A DNA stretch of 64,000 nucleotides, taken from NCBI RefSeq assembly GCF_000633255.1, contig NZ_AYMJ01000026.1, forward strand, positions 62,001-126,000, read 5' to 3'. Source of the stretch: Pseudomonas sp. H1h (lineage in GTDB: Bacteria; Pseudomonadota; Gammaproteobacteria; Pseudomonadales; Pseudomonadaceae). Of the stretch, positions 17,198 through 25,442 are shown one piece after another. The position numbers and the translations under genes are program-made. How positions within the stretch are numbered: position 1 is the first letter of the stretch; every line of letters begins with the position of its first letter. The notes below the pieces were generated by a model, which saw only the letters and a list, made by a program, of their open reading frames with translations, made no database searches and had not been told where the DNA came from.

Positions 17198-18072
17198 TCA
17201 GGGGTTCCGCGAGGGGCAGGACTCAACGCGGGCAATGCATCGGCCGTGAGCGAACCCGGCAGACGAATCTCTACCGCGACCGGCAGGTGATCGGAAATCG
17301 GCTGCGCCAGCACTTCGACCTTTTCCAGGGTCAGGGTCGGGCTGAGCAGAATATGATCAAGGCAACGCTGCGGGCGCCAGCTGGGAAAGGTCGCTTCCAG
17401 CTGCGGGGCCAACAGGCCGAGATCGCGTAACGGTGACTGTTGTAGCAGATCGCTGGCATGGGTGTTCATGTCGCCCATCAATACCTGGTGCTTGTAGCCA
17501 CTGATCAGGTCGCGAATGTAGGCCAGTTGCAGGCTGCGCACCCGGGCGCCGAGGGCCAGATGCATCATCACCACCACCAGCGCTTCCGGGCCTTCGCCGA
17601 AGCGCAGCAGGATGGCGCCGCGACCTTTCGGGCCGGGCAGCGGATGATCTTCGATCGCCCACGGCTTCAGGCGACTGAGCACGCCATTGCTGTGCTGGGC
17701 CAGTCGACCGAGGTTGCGATTGAGTTGTTGATACCAGTAGGGAAAGGCGCCGAGGTGGGCCAGATGTTCGACCTGATTGACGTAGCCTGAACGCAGGCTG
17801 CCGCCATCGGCTTCCTGCAGGGCGACCAGATCGAAGTCGCCAAGCAGGTCGCCGATCTTCTGCAGGTTGCCTGAGCGCCCGGTGTGCGGCAGCAGGTGCT
17901 GCCAGCTTCGGGTCAGGTAATGCCGATAGCGCTCGGTGCTGATGCCGACCTGGATGTTGAAGCTGAGCAGGCGCAGACGATGGTCTGCGGGCAGGCCCGT
18001 GGACTCCAGGTGATGCTCGTTGACCTGCGGATCATGCAGGCCAACGATACGTTCGGTTCCCCAGCGGCGCAT
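17194..18072 (-). CDS. Endonuclease/exonuclease/phosphatase (EEP) family protein
   Basis: This 292-residue protein has the EEP fold motifs in order: LLSFNIQ, FDLVALQEADGG, GVLSRLKPWAI, VVMMHLALG, LMGDMNTHASDL, and SDHLPVAVEIRL with the catalytic Asp-His. No signal peptide is visible. The family includes nucleases, phosphoinositide phosphatases and sphingomyelinases, so the substrate cannot be told from sequence. It is co-transcribed with the GGDEF gene through an ATGA overlap and lies 14 bases downstream of dsbA, so it may also share the dsbA transcript. Confidence 0.85.
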   Translation of the reverse strand: MRRWGTERIVGLHDPQVNEHHLESTGLPADHRLRLLSFNIQVGISTERYRHYLTRSWQHLLPHTGRSGNLQKIGDLLGDFDLVALQEADGGSLRSGYVNQVEHLAHLGAFPYWYQQLNRNLGRLAQHSNGVLSRLKPWAIEDHPLPGPKGRGAILLRFGEGPEALVVVMMHLALGARVRSLQLAYIRDLISGYKHQVLMGDMNTHASDLLQQSPLRDLGLLAPQLEATFPSWRPQRCLDHILLSPTLTLEKVEVLAQPISDHLPVAVEIRLPGSLTADALPALSPAPRGTPE

Positions 18073-18086
18073 GGCGATTACCGCGC

Positions 18087-18728
18087 TTAGTTGGCAGCTG
18101 CCTTGTTGGCCGCTCGCTCTTTGGCGACCAGTTGGTCAGCCAGTTTCAAGGCTTCTTCGGCACCACCGGCAGAGCCGATGTCGAAGCGGTACTTGCCGTT
18201 GACGATCATGGTTGGCACGCCAGTGATTTCATACTTCTTGGCCAGCTCACGCGCCTTGACGATCTGACCCTTGATGGCGAACGAGTCGAAGGTGGCGAGG
18301 AACTTGTCCTTGTCCACGCCCTGAGTGGCGAGGAAGTCAGCCATCTCGTTCTTGTCGGTCAGGCGCTTGTGCTGCTTCTGGATGGCTTCAAACACGGCGG
18401 CGTGAACCTTGTGCTCGACACCCATCGCTTCGAGGGTCAGGAACATCTGGCCGTGAGCGTCCCACGGGCCGCCGAACATCGCAGGAATACGCACGAAGTT
18501 GACGTCGGATGGCAATTTCTCAACCCATGGATTGATCACCGGCTCGAATGCGTAGCAGTGCGGGCAGCCGTACCAGAACAGCTCGACCACTTCGATCTTG
18601 CCAGGCTCTGCCACCGGCACCGGGTTGGCCAGCTCGACGTAAGGGGCGGCCGGTGCTTCAGCGGCCTGGGCGGTCACGCCGAACAGGCTTGCAGCGACGA
18701 GAGCGGCGCTGATGATCAGATTACGCAT
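18087..18728 (-). CDS. dsbA: Periplasmic thiol:disulfide oxidoreductase DsbA
   Basis: The protein is 213 residues with a cleavable signal peptide (MRNLIISAALVAASLFGVTAQA) and a thioredoxin-type active site CPHC in FFWYGCPHCYAFEP-like sequence at about residues 55-58. The cis-proline loop is in ITGVPTMIVNGKY. It introduces disulfides into secreted proteins in the periplasm. A good ribosome site (CAGGAG) precedes ATG 18728. It is the first gene of a minus-strand run with the EEP and GGDEF genes, downstream of the two c-type cytochrome genes. Confidence 0.95.
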   Translation of the reverse strand: MRNLIISAALVAASLFGVTAQAAEAPAAPYVELANPVPVAEPGKIEVVELFWYGCPHCYAFEPVINPWVEKLPSDVNFVRIPAMFGGPWDAHGQMFLTLEAMGVEHKVHAAVFEAIQKQHKRLTDKNEMADFLATQGVDKDKFLATFDSFAIKGQIVKARELAKKYEITGVPTMIVNGKYRFDIGSAGGAEEALKLADQLVAKERAANKAAAN

Positions 18729-18822
18729 GCTTTACTCCTGGACAATTTTGGTCGCCTCGCGCGACCTGTTTTCAGACAGATCCTGGCGGGCTTGAGTTCT
18801 GTAGTGTAACGGCAGCGGCCAC

Positions 18823-18851
18823 AAAAAAGGGCGGCCAAAGCCACCCTTTTT
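18823..18851 (-). terminator. Intrinsic terminator of the cytochrome c4 transcript
   Basis: On the minus strand GGGTGGC-TTTG-GCCGCCC is followed by six T. A separate 11-bp inverted repeat, AATCGAGCGTT (18871-18881) with AACGCTCGATT (18910-18920), lies between it and the cytochrome stop. The 3' untranslated region therefore has two stacked hairpins. Confidence 0.85.
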
Positions 18852-18928
18852 ATACTTGCTGCGACGGATTAATCGAGCGTTAACGTTGCAGGAGATGTCC
18901 ATCACCGGCAACGCTCGATTCAGGCTGC

Positions 18929-19540
18929 TTAGTGCAGGCCCTGGATGTAGCTGGAGACCGCGGCGATGTCTTCGTCGCTCAGACGCTTGGCGATCGTTTG
19001 CATGGTCATGGTGTCGCCGTCGTTATTGCGGCCGCCTTCTTCCTTGCGGAAATCGGTCAGTTGTTTGGCGATGTATTGAGCGTGTTGGCCACCCAGGTGC
19101 GGGAAGCCGGCGGCAGCGTTGCCGGCGCCATTGGGCGAGTGGCAGCCGGTGCAGGCTGGCAGGCCCTTGGCCAGATTACCGCCCCGGAACAGCGCTTCAC
19201 CACGGGCGACTATTTTCGGATCAGCTGCGCCGACGCTGCCTTTCTGGCTGGCGAAGTAGGCGGCGATGTCGGCCAGGTCCTGATCGCTCAGGTTGGTCAG
19301 CAGGCCCGTCATTTCCAGAACGGTGCGCTTGCCCGACTTGATGTCGTGCAGTTGCTTGGTCAGGTAGCGTTCACCCTGGCCTGCCAGTTTCGGAAAATTG
19401 GGTGCCATGCTGTTCCCGTCCGGGCCATGGCAGGCTCCACATACGGCGGCTTTTGCCTGGCCGGCTGCTGCATCACCTGCAGCATGGGCCATGCCGGAGA
19501 TTCCCACGGTCAACAGCAGACTCACGATCAATTTGTTCAT
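18929..19540 (-). CDS. cc4: Diheme cytochrome c4
   Basis: This 203-residue protein has a signal peptide (MNKLIVSLLLTVGISGMAHA) and two similar heme domains, with CGACHG near residue 35 and CTGCHSP near residue 132. Met ligands lie in LEMTGLLTNL and TMTMQTIAKRLSD contexts. Cytochrome c4 is a periplasmic or membrane-associated electron carrier that feeds terminal oxidases such as cbb3. A monoheme c5-type cytochrome gene lies 32 bases upstream on the same strand, so both are probably co-expressed. It matches PA5490. Confidence 0.93.
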   Translation of the reverse strand: MNKLIVSLLLTVGISGMAHAAGDAAAGQAKAAVCGACHGPDGNSMAPNFPKLAGQGERYLTKQLHDIKSGKRTVLEMTGLLTNLSDQDLADIAAYFASQKGSVGAADPKIVARGEALFRGGNLAKGLPACTGCHSPNGAGNAAAGFPHLGGQHAQYIAKQLTDFRKEEGGRNNDGDTMTMQTIAKRLSDEDIAAVSSYIQGLH

Positions 19541-19572
19541 CAGCTAATCCAACTACGGCTAAGGGTTAAGAG

Positions 19573-19878
19573 TTATGGACCGGGTTTACTCTCGCTCATC
19601 CAAAGGATGATGGCCTGGTAATCCTCGGCACTGCAGTCCATGCACAAACCACGCGGCGGCATCGCCTTGAAACCCTGGGTCACGTGTTGCACCAGCGTCT
19701 CCATACCTTTCGCCAACCTCGGCGTCCAAGCTTCCTGATCGCCTCTTTCGGGCGCCATGGGTAGTTGGCCGGAATGACAGGCACCACAAACACGGTTGTA
19801 CACGGCTTCCGGTTCCTGTGTAGCCTGTGCGCTGTAAAGCGGTATCAGGACTCCGGCAGCCAGCAGCCATTTCGTCAT
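19573..19878 (-). CDS. Small c5-type cytochrome
   Basis: The protein is 101 residues with a signal peptide (about 1-20) and one heme site, CGACH in VYNRVCGACHSGQLPMAPE. Two further cysteines in RGLCMDCSAEDY are a hallmark of class I c5 cytochromes, where they form a disulfide near the C-terminus. It is likely a periplasmic electron carrier working with the adjacent cytochrome c4. It is divergent from engB. Confidence 0.88.
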   Translation of the reverse strand: MTKWLLAAGVLIPLYSAQATQEPEAVYNRVCGACHSGQLPMAPERGDQEAWTPRLAKGMETLVQHVTQGFKAMPPRGLCMDCSAEDYQAIILWMSESKPGP

Positions 19879-20069
19879 AAAACGACCTTTTCAGGGTTGA
19901 GAGCGTTCTGCGTTCTGATGCGCAATCAAGGTCTTTGGCTCTCGTGAACTTCATCCTTCGCTGGGACAAAGCACACACAAAATCTGCGGCATTATATACT
20001 GGCGTCACTGAAACGGAAGCGACACCGCGTTCCGCGCCCAATCCCGGCGCCGCCCACATCGGAAATCCC

Positions 20070-20720
20070 ATGCAACTCAAGAATCCCATCCTCGGTCTGT
20101 GCCAACAGTCCACGTTCATGCTCAGTGCCGCCAAAGTCGATCAATGCCCTGACGACGAAGGCTTCGAAGTGGCGTTTGCCGGGCGCTCCAACGCCGGTAA
20201 ATCCAGCGCGCTGAACACCCTGACTCACGCCAGCCTGGCGCGCACCTCGAAAACCCCGGGTCGCACACAGCTGTTGAACTTCTTCAAGCTAGACGATGAA
20301 CGGCGTCTGGTCGACCTTCCGGGCTACGGTTATGCAAAAGTACCGATCCCGCTCAAGCAACACTGGCAGCGTCACCTCGAGGCTTACCTCGGTGGCCGCG
20401 AGAGTTTGAAGGGTTTGATTCTGATGATGGACATCCGTCATCCAATGACCGACTTCGACCTGCTGATGCTCGACTGGGCCGTTGCCGCCGGCATGCCGAT
20501 GCACATCCTGCTGACCAAGGCCGACAAGCTGACCTATGGCGCAGCCAAGAACACGCTGCTTAAGGTGCAGTCGGAAATCCGCAAGGGCTGGGGTGATCTG
20601 GTGACGATCCAGCTGTTCTCGGCGCCAAAACGCATGGGCCTGGAAGAGGCCTACACTGTGCTGGCAGGCTGGATGGAACTGGCAGACAAAGGCACGGAAG
20701 TGCCGCCAGAGGCAGAGTAA
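20070..20720 (+). CDS. engB: Ribosome biogenesis GTPase EngB/YsxC
   Basis: ATG 20070 gives 216 residues, the usual EngB length; upstream extension has no support. GTPase motifs are complete: G1 GRSNAGKSS, G3 DLPGYGYAK and G4 TKADKL, with the switch region TSKTPGRTQ. EngB (YihA) is an essential GTPase that assists assembly of the large ribosomal subunit. It is divergent from the c-type cytochromes and convergent with ersA/polA, the same arrangement known around spf/polA/yihA in E. coli. Confidence 0.94.
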   Translation: MQLKNPILGLCQQSTFMLSAAKVDQCPDDEGFEVAFAGRSNAGKSSALNTLTHASLARTSKTPGRTQLLNFFKLDDERRLVDLPGYGYAKVPIPLKQHWQRHLEAYLGGRESLKGLILMMDIRHPMTDFDLLMLDWAVAAGMPMHILLTKADKLTYGAAKNTLLKVQSEIRKGWGDLVTIQLFSAPKRMGLEEAYTVLAGWMELADKGTEVPPEAE

Positions 20721-20857
20721 GGGGATTTCAAAACTGTCTGTGATGCTGTCAGGCAAGGCAAAAGTGCGGTTAAAAAGCAGAGTTCAGGGGGACCTGAATG
20801 AGCATTTTCAACTGCGCTTTTAACGCAGTCTGACGTCGCCACAGCGAGTTTTGAGGC

Positions 20858-20902
20858 AAAAAAAAGCCCCGGACTTCGTTTGGGGAGGGAGAAGTTCCGG
20901 GG
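20858..20902 (-). terminator. Intrinsic terminator of ersA
   Basis: On the minus strand CCCCGGAACTTC pairs with GAAGTCCGGGG (one bulge) and is followed by GC and eight T. Confidence 0.92.
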
Positions 20903-20990
20903 TTCAAGTTCCGAACCGCTAGGGCGGGGTTCAGATATCTGCCAACACTTAACACAACATAGGAGCATCGAAGGGCTTCACCAGCCATTC
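20858..20990 (-). ncRNA. ersA: ErsA small regulatory RNA
   Basis: This minus-strand transcript lies between polA and engB, the synteny slot of Spot 42 in enterics and ErsA in Pseudomonas. The predicted length of about 133 bases, from a point ~7 bases after an AlgU-like -10 box to the T-run, agrees with my recollection of ErsA (about 132 bases). It ends in a strong terminator with an eight-T tail, and the loop is CU-rich (TTCTCCCTCCCC), the type of region used to pair with targets such as algC and oprD mRNA in P. aeruginosa. The exact 5' end is inferred. Confidence 0.8.
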
Positions 20991-20996
20991 AGTAAC

Positions 20997-21024
20997 TCTG
21001 AGTAGTGAGCTGTCAGATTAGTTC
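20997..21024 (-). promoter_or_regulatory. AlgU (sigma-22)-type promoter of ersA
   Basis: On the minus strand the -35 box GAACTA (21024-21019) is followed after 17 bases by the -10 box TCAGA (21001-20997). The AlgU/RpoE consensus is GAACTT-N16/17-TCnnA, so only one -35 base differs. ErsA is known to depend on sigma-22 in P. aeruginosa. Confidence 0.75.
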
Positions 21025-21086
21025 AGATTTTTTTCAAAAAGCTTTGGAATAAGACCAAGCGCGTTTCGAAATAAGCTCTCTTCAGG

Positions 21087-21117
21087 CGTTTGCCGCGACA
21101 GTGTGTCGCGGCAAACG
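21087..21117. terminator. Perfect 14-bp hairpin after polA
   Basis: CGTTTGCCGCGACA and TGTCGCGGCAAACG flank a 3-base loop, 16 bases downstream of the polA stop. There is no T-tract on the minus strand, so it may work as an RNA 3' stabiliser or weak terminator separating polA from the ersA promoter. Confidence 0.55.
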
Positions 21118-21132
21118 ACCGGCCCAGACGCC

Positions 21133-23937
21133 TTAGTGCGCCTCATCCCAGTTGTTGCCGACGCCGACTTCCACCAGCAACGGCACGTCCAGCTTCGCCG
21201 CTTCGCTCATGTGCAGGCGGATTTCCTGGCTCACCTGATCGACCAGATCCTCGCGAACCTCCAGCACCAGTTCGTCGTGCACCTGAAGGATGACTTTGGC
21301 GTCCAGTGCGGACAATTCCAGCCAATTATCCACCGCCACCATGGCTTTCTTGATGATGTCTGCTGCAGTGCCCTGCATCGGCGCGTTGATCGCTGTGCGT
21401 TCAGCGGCGGCGCGCTCTTGCGGCTTGTTGGAGTTGATCTCCGGCAGGTACAGGCGGCGACCGAAGAGCGTTTCGACGTAGCCCTGATCGGCAGCCTGCT
21501 TGCGGGTGCGCTCCATGTATTCGCGCACGCCGGGGTAGCGGGCGAAGTAGGTGTCGATGTAGGCCTTGGCGGTCTTGGTATCGACGCCGATGTCCTTGCC
21601 GAGCTTCTGCGCACCCATGCCGTAGATCAGGCCGAAGTTGATCGCCTTGGCGCCACGGCGCTGGTCGGAGGTCACTTCGTCGAGTTCGACCTTGAACACT
21701 TCGGCAGCGGTCGCGGTGTGCACGTCCAGGTTGTTGCGGAAGGCGTTCATCAGGCCTTCGTCCCTGGACAGGTGGGCCATGATCCGCAGTTCGATCTGCG
21801 AGTAGTCCGCCGCCAGCAGTTTGTAGCCTTTTGGTGCGACGAAGGCCTGGCGGATGCGTCGGCCCTCAGCGGTACGCACCGGAATGTTCTGCAGGTTCGG
21901 ATCGCTGGAAGACAGGCGACCGGTGGACGCCACAGCCTGATGGTACGAGGTGTGGATGCGCCCGGTGCGCGGGTTGATCTGCTCCGGCAGACGATCGGTG
22001 TAAGTGCTTTTCAGCTTGCTCATGGAGCGGTGCTCCATCAGCACTTTCGGCAAGCGGTGATCGTCCTCGGCGAGTTTCGCCAGCACTTCCTCGGCGGTCG
22101 ATGGCTGGCCCTTGGCGGTTTTCTTCAGCACCGGCAGGCCGAGTTTTTCGTAGAGGATCACGCCCAGTTGTTTCGGCGAGCCGAGATTGAACTCTTCCCC
22201 GGCAATCTCGAACGCTTCACGCTCCAGCGCAACCATCTTTTCGCCCAGTTCGATGCTTTGCACGCCCAGCAGTGCGGCGTCGACGAATGCGCCCTGGCGC
22301 TCGATGCGCGCAAGTACCGGCACCAGCGGGATTTCGATGTCGGTCAGCACATTGGCCAGGCTCGGGATCGCGCTGAGCTTTTCGAACAGGGTCTGGTGCA
22401 GACGCAAGGTGATGTCGGCGTCTTCGGCGGCGTACGGCCCGGCCTGTTCCAGGGCGATCTGGTCGAAGGTCAGTTGCTTGGCGCCTTTACCGGCAATGTC
22501 CTGGAAGCTCACGGTGGTGTGGTCCAGGTACTTCTGCGCGAGGCTGTCCATGTCGTGGCGGGTGGCGGTGGAGTTGAGCACGTAGGACTCAAGCATGGTG
22601 TCGAAGGCGATGCCGCGCACATTGATACCTTGGCTCTGATCGCCGCCGATGGCGCAGTTGGCCAGAATGTTCATGTCGAACTTGGCGTGCTGGCCAACCT
22701 TGAGTTTGTTCGGATCTTCGAGAATCGGCTTCAGCGCGCGCAGCACGGTGTCGCGATCCAGTTGCTCGGGCACGCCGATGTAGGAGTGGGTCAGCGGGAT
22801 ATACGTCGCTTCGTTGGCCTGCACGGCGAACGACAGGCCGACCAGTTGCGCCTGTTGCGCGTCGATGCCGGTGGTTTCGGTGTCGAAGGCGAACAGCTTG
22901 GCGTTCTGCAGTTTTTCCAGCCAGACGTCGAAACGCGCCTGATCAAGGATGGTTTCATAAGCGGCTTCAGCGGGGGCGGCTGGCGTTTGGGCCGCAGGCG
23001 CGCTGAACAGATCGCCAGCAGGCGCAGGCTCGATGGCCGCGCTCAGTTCCTGGCGCTTGGCGTCACGGTCGAGGTCATTCAGCCAGCTCTTGAATTCCAG
23101 CAGGGTGTAGAGCTCGTAGAGTTTGGCGGGATCTTCCACGCCCATTTGCAGATCGTCGAGTTCAACGTCCAGCGGCACGTCGACCTTGATGGTCGCCAGT
23201 TGATAGGAGAGGAACGCCATCTCCTTGTGCTCTTCGAGCTTGGCCGGCAGGGTCTTGGCCCCGCGAATCGGCAGGGTCGGGACGATATCGAGCTGCGCAT
23301 AGAGCTCGGTCAGGCCGCCGTTGACGCCCACCAGCAGGCCGGATGCGGTCTTCGGGCCGATACCGGGAACGCCGGGGATGTTGTCGGAAGAGTCGCCCAT
23401 CAGCGCCAGATAATCGATGATCTGCTCCGGAGCGACGCCGAATTTCTCCTTCACGCCCTCGACGTCCATCGAACTACCGGACATGGTGTTGACCAAGGTA
23501 ATGTGGCCGTCGACCAGTTGCGCCATGTCCTTGTCGCCGGTGGAGATGATCACCGGGCGATCCGCCGCCGCGCTGCTGCGCGCCAGAGTGCCGATCACGT
23601 CGTCAGCCTCGACGCCTTCCACGCACAGCAGCGGAAAACCGAGGGCGATCACGCTCTGGTGCAGCGGCTCGATCTGCACGCGCATGTCGTCGGGCATGCT
23701 CGGCCGGTTGGCCTTGTATTCGGCGTACATCTCATCGCGAAACGTCCCGCCCTTGGCGTCGAAGACCACGGCGAACGGGCTGTCCGGGTACTGCTTGCGC
23801 AGACTCTTGAGCATGTTCAGCACACCTTTGACCGCGCCGGTCGGCAGGCCTTTGGAGGTGGTCAGCGGTGGCAGTGCGTGGAAAGCGCGGTACAGGTAAG
23901 ACGAACCGTCCACCAGGACGAGGGGGGCTTGGCTCAT
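21133..23937 (-). CDS. polA: DNA polymerase I
   Basis: The protein is 934 residues. ATG 23937 (MSQAPLVLVDGSSYLYRAFHAL) is chosen; an in-frame TTG four codons upstream abuts the AAGG and is unlikely. The 5'-3' exonuclease domain (1-290) has GDKDMAQLV and MGDSSDNIPGVPGIGPKTA. The 3'-5' exonuclease domain (about 330-530) has the acidic DTETTG motif, so proofreading is probably active. The polymerase domain (about 560-934) has DYSQIELR, RRGAKAINFGLIYG and QVHDELVLEV. It works in replication (Okazaki fragment maturation) and repair. Confidence 0.97.
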   Translation of the reverse strand: MSQAPLVLVDGSSYLYRAFHALPPLTTSKGLPTGAVKGVLNMLKSLRKQYPDSPFAVVFDAKGGTFRDEMYAEYKANRPSMPDDMRVQIEPLHQSVIALGFPLLCVEGVEADDVIGTLARSSAAADRPVIISTGDKDMAQLVDGHITLVNTMSGSSMDVEGVKEKFGVAPEQIIDYLALMGDSSDNIPGVPGIGPKTASGLLVGVNGGLTELYAQLDIVPTLPIRGAKTLPAKLEEHKEMAFLSYQLATIKVDVPLDVELDDLQMGVEDPAKLYELYTLLEFKSWLNDLDRDAKRQELSAAIEPAPAGDLFSAPAAQTPAAPAEAAYETILDQARFDVWLEKLQNAKLFAFDTETTGIDAQQAQLVGLSFAVQANEATYIPLTHSYIGVPEQLDRDTVLRALKPILEDPNKLKVGQHAKFDMNILANCAIGGDQSQGINVRGIAFDTMLESYVLNSTATRHDMDSLAQKYLDHTTVSFQDIAGKGAKQLTFDQIALEQAGPYAAEDADITLRLHQTLFEKLSAIPSLANVLTDIEIPLVPVLARIERQGAFVDAALLGVQSIELGEKMVALEREAFEIAGEEFNLGSPKQLGVILYEKLGLPVLKKTAKGQPSTAEEVLAKLAEDDHRLPKVLMEHRSMSKLKSTYTDRLPEQINPRTGRIHTSYHQAVASTGRLSSSDPNLQNIPVRTAEGRRIRQAFVAPKGYKLLAADYSQIELRIMAHLSRDEGLMNAFRNNLDVHTATAAEVFKVELDEVTSDQRRGAKAINFGLIYGMGAQKLGKDIGVDTKTAKAYIDTYFARYPGVREYMERTRKQAADQGYVETLFGRRLYLPEINSNKPQERAAAERTAINAPMQGTAADIIKKAMVAVDNWLELSALDAKVILQVHDELVLEVREDLVDQVSQEIRLHMSEAAKLDVPLLVEVGVGNNWDEAH

Positions 23938-24011
23938 GAGCAGAATCAACCTTTTCGGCGGGCCCGGCGCTAGAATAGCGGGACCGTTGACGACAAAGGG
24001 ACAAGGTTATC

Positions 24012-24302
24012 ATGCGTACGTTAAATCGCTTGCTGCTGGTCAGTTTGATTGCAATCTCACCGTTGGCGGCGATGGCCGCGGATGATGCGCCGTCGGCCGA
24101 TCCGGAAGTTACCATCCGCACGGAAGGCGACAAGACCATTCAGGAATACCGCCAAAACGGTTTCCTGTATGCGATCAAGGTTACCCAGAAGGGATTTCCT
24201 CCCTATTTTCTGGTGCGTGCGGACGGTACCGATGCAAACTTCATCCGCTCGGATCAGCCGGATATGCTGATCCCGTCGTGGAAGATTTTCGAATGGAAGT
24301 AG
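24012..24302 (+). CDS. DUF2782 secreted protein
   Basis: This 96-residue protein has a signal peptide (MRTLNRLLLVSLIAISPLAAMA). The mature part, with VTIRTEGDKTIQEYRQNG, YAIKVTQKGFPPYFLVR and PSWKIFEW, is the whole DUF2782 domain. The family is widespread in gammaproteobacteria, usually beside polA or thrB, with no known function. It is divergent from polA and 60 bases upstream of thrB. Confidence 0.88.
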   Translation: MRTLNRLLLVSLIAISPLAAMAADDAPSADPEVTIRTEGDKTIQEYRQNGFLYAIKVTQKGFPPYFLVRADGTDANFIRSDQPDMLIPSWKIFEWK

Positions 24303-24362
24303 TCTCTTAATTTTAATCGGCGCTGCTGTGCTGGCGGCGCCCGAACTGAGCAGTTTTTAACC

Positions 24363-25316
24363 ATGTCTGTGTTCACCCCCCTGGCTCGGCCCGAGCTGGA
24401 AACCTTTCTCGCCCCTTACGGGCTCGGCCGTCTGCTTGATTTCCAGGGGATCGCCGCCGGCAGCGAAAACACCAATTTCTTTGTCAGCCTGGAGCAGGGC
24501 GAGTTCGTCCTGACCCTGGTCGAGCGCGGTCCGGTGCAGGAGATGCCGTTCTTCATCAACCTGCTCGATGTGCTGCACGAGGCCGATCTGCCGGTACCTT
24601 ACGCACTGCGCACCACTGACGGTGTGGCGCTGCGTGAGCTCAAAGGCAAGCCGGCGCTGCTGCAACCGCGCCTGTCCGGTAAACACATCAAGGTCGCCAA
24701 CGCCCAGCATTGCGCGCAGGTCGGTGAGTTGCAGGCGCATCTGCACCTGGCGACCCAGGGCGAGCGCATGATCAAGCGCAAGACCGATCGGGGCCTGGAC
24801 TGGATGCTGGAGGAGGGCACGGAGTTTCTCTCGCACCTGAGCGACGAGCCGCGTGCGCTGTTGCACAAGGCGCTGGAGGAAATCACTGCGCAGAAAGACA
24901 GGATTCTTGCGCTGCCACGGGCCAACATCCACGCCGACCTGTTCCGCGACAACGCAATGTTCGAAGGCACGCACCTGACCGGGCTGATCGACTTCTACAA
25001 CGCCTGCTCGGGGCCGATGCTCTACGACGTAGCGATTGCCTTGAACGACTGGTGTTCGGACGAGGACGGTTTGATCGATGGGCCGCGTGCCCGCGCATTT
25101 CTCGGCGCCTATGCCGCGTTGCGGCCGTTCACGGCAGCGGAGGCCGAGTTGTGGCCGACCATGTTGCGTGTGGCGTGTGTGCGGTTCTGGCTGTCGCGAT
25201 TGATCGCCGCCGAGCAGTTTGCCGGGCAGGACGTGCTGATTCACGATCCGCGGGAGTTTGAGCTGCGGTTGGCGCAGCGGCAGCAGGTCCACACACCGCT
25301 GCCGTTTGCCCTCTGA
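24363..25316 (+). CDS. thrB: Homoserine kinase (APH-fold type)
   Basis: The protein is 317 residues of the aminoglycoside-phosphotransferase fold rather than the GHMP fold of E. coli ThrB. Diagnostic motifs are AGSENTNFFV near the N-terminus, the catalytic loop NIHADLFRDNAMF with the catalytic Asp, and GLIDFYNACSGPMLYDVAIALNDWC. It phosphorylates homoserine in threonine synthesis. It is not next to thrA or thrC; Pseudomonas keeps thrB in this location. Confidence 0.93.
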   Translation: MSVFTPLARPELETFLAPYGLGRLLDFQGIAAGSENTNFFVSLEQGEFVLTLVERGPVQEMPFFINLLDVLHEADLPVPYALRTTDGVALRELKGKPALLQPRLSGKHIKVANAQHCAQVGELQAHLHLATQGERMIKRKTDRGLDWMLEEGTEFLSHLSDEPRALLHKALEEITAQKDRILALPRANIHADLFRDNAMFEGTHLTGLIDFYNACSGPMLYDVAIALNDWCSDEDGLIDGPRARAFLGAYAALRPFTAAEAELWPTMLRVACVRFWLSRLIAAEQFAGQDVLIHDPREFELRLAQRQQVHTPLPFAL

Positions 25317-25340
25317 GTTAATTCTGGAGGCGCCACGAAC

Positions 25341-25433
25341 CTGTGGGGGCGGGCTAGCTCGCGAATGGGGCGGCACATTCAGCATCTATCTTGAATGAGA
25401 CACCGCTTTCGCGAGCAGGCTCGCTCCCACAGG
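25341..25433. repeat. REPIN, mixed GGGCTAGCTCGCG / GCAGGCTCGC arms
   Basis: The left arm is CTGTGGGGGCGGGCTAGCTC and the right arm GAGCAGGCTCGCTCCCACAG. The arms are not perfect complements; both deviate from the main family. It lies between convergent thrB and znuA. Confidence 0.8.
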
Positions 25434-25442
25434 AGTCGGGGG

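Noticed and set aside
23938..23949. TTG start four codons upstream of polA ATG
   Set aside because: The AAGG sequence abuts it, leaving no spacing, and the family starts MSQAPLVLVDG.
21103..23973. Very long open frame opposite polA (over 950 codons)
   Set aside because: It mirrors polA in the antisense phase typical of high-GC codon bias, has no ribosome site and gives low-complexity His/Gln/Val-rich sequence without domains.
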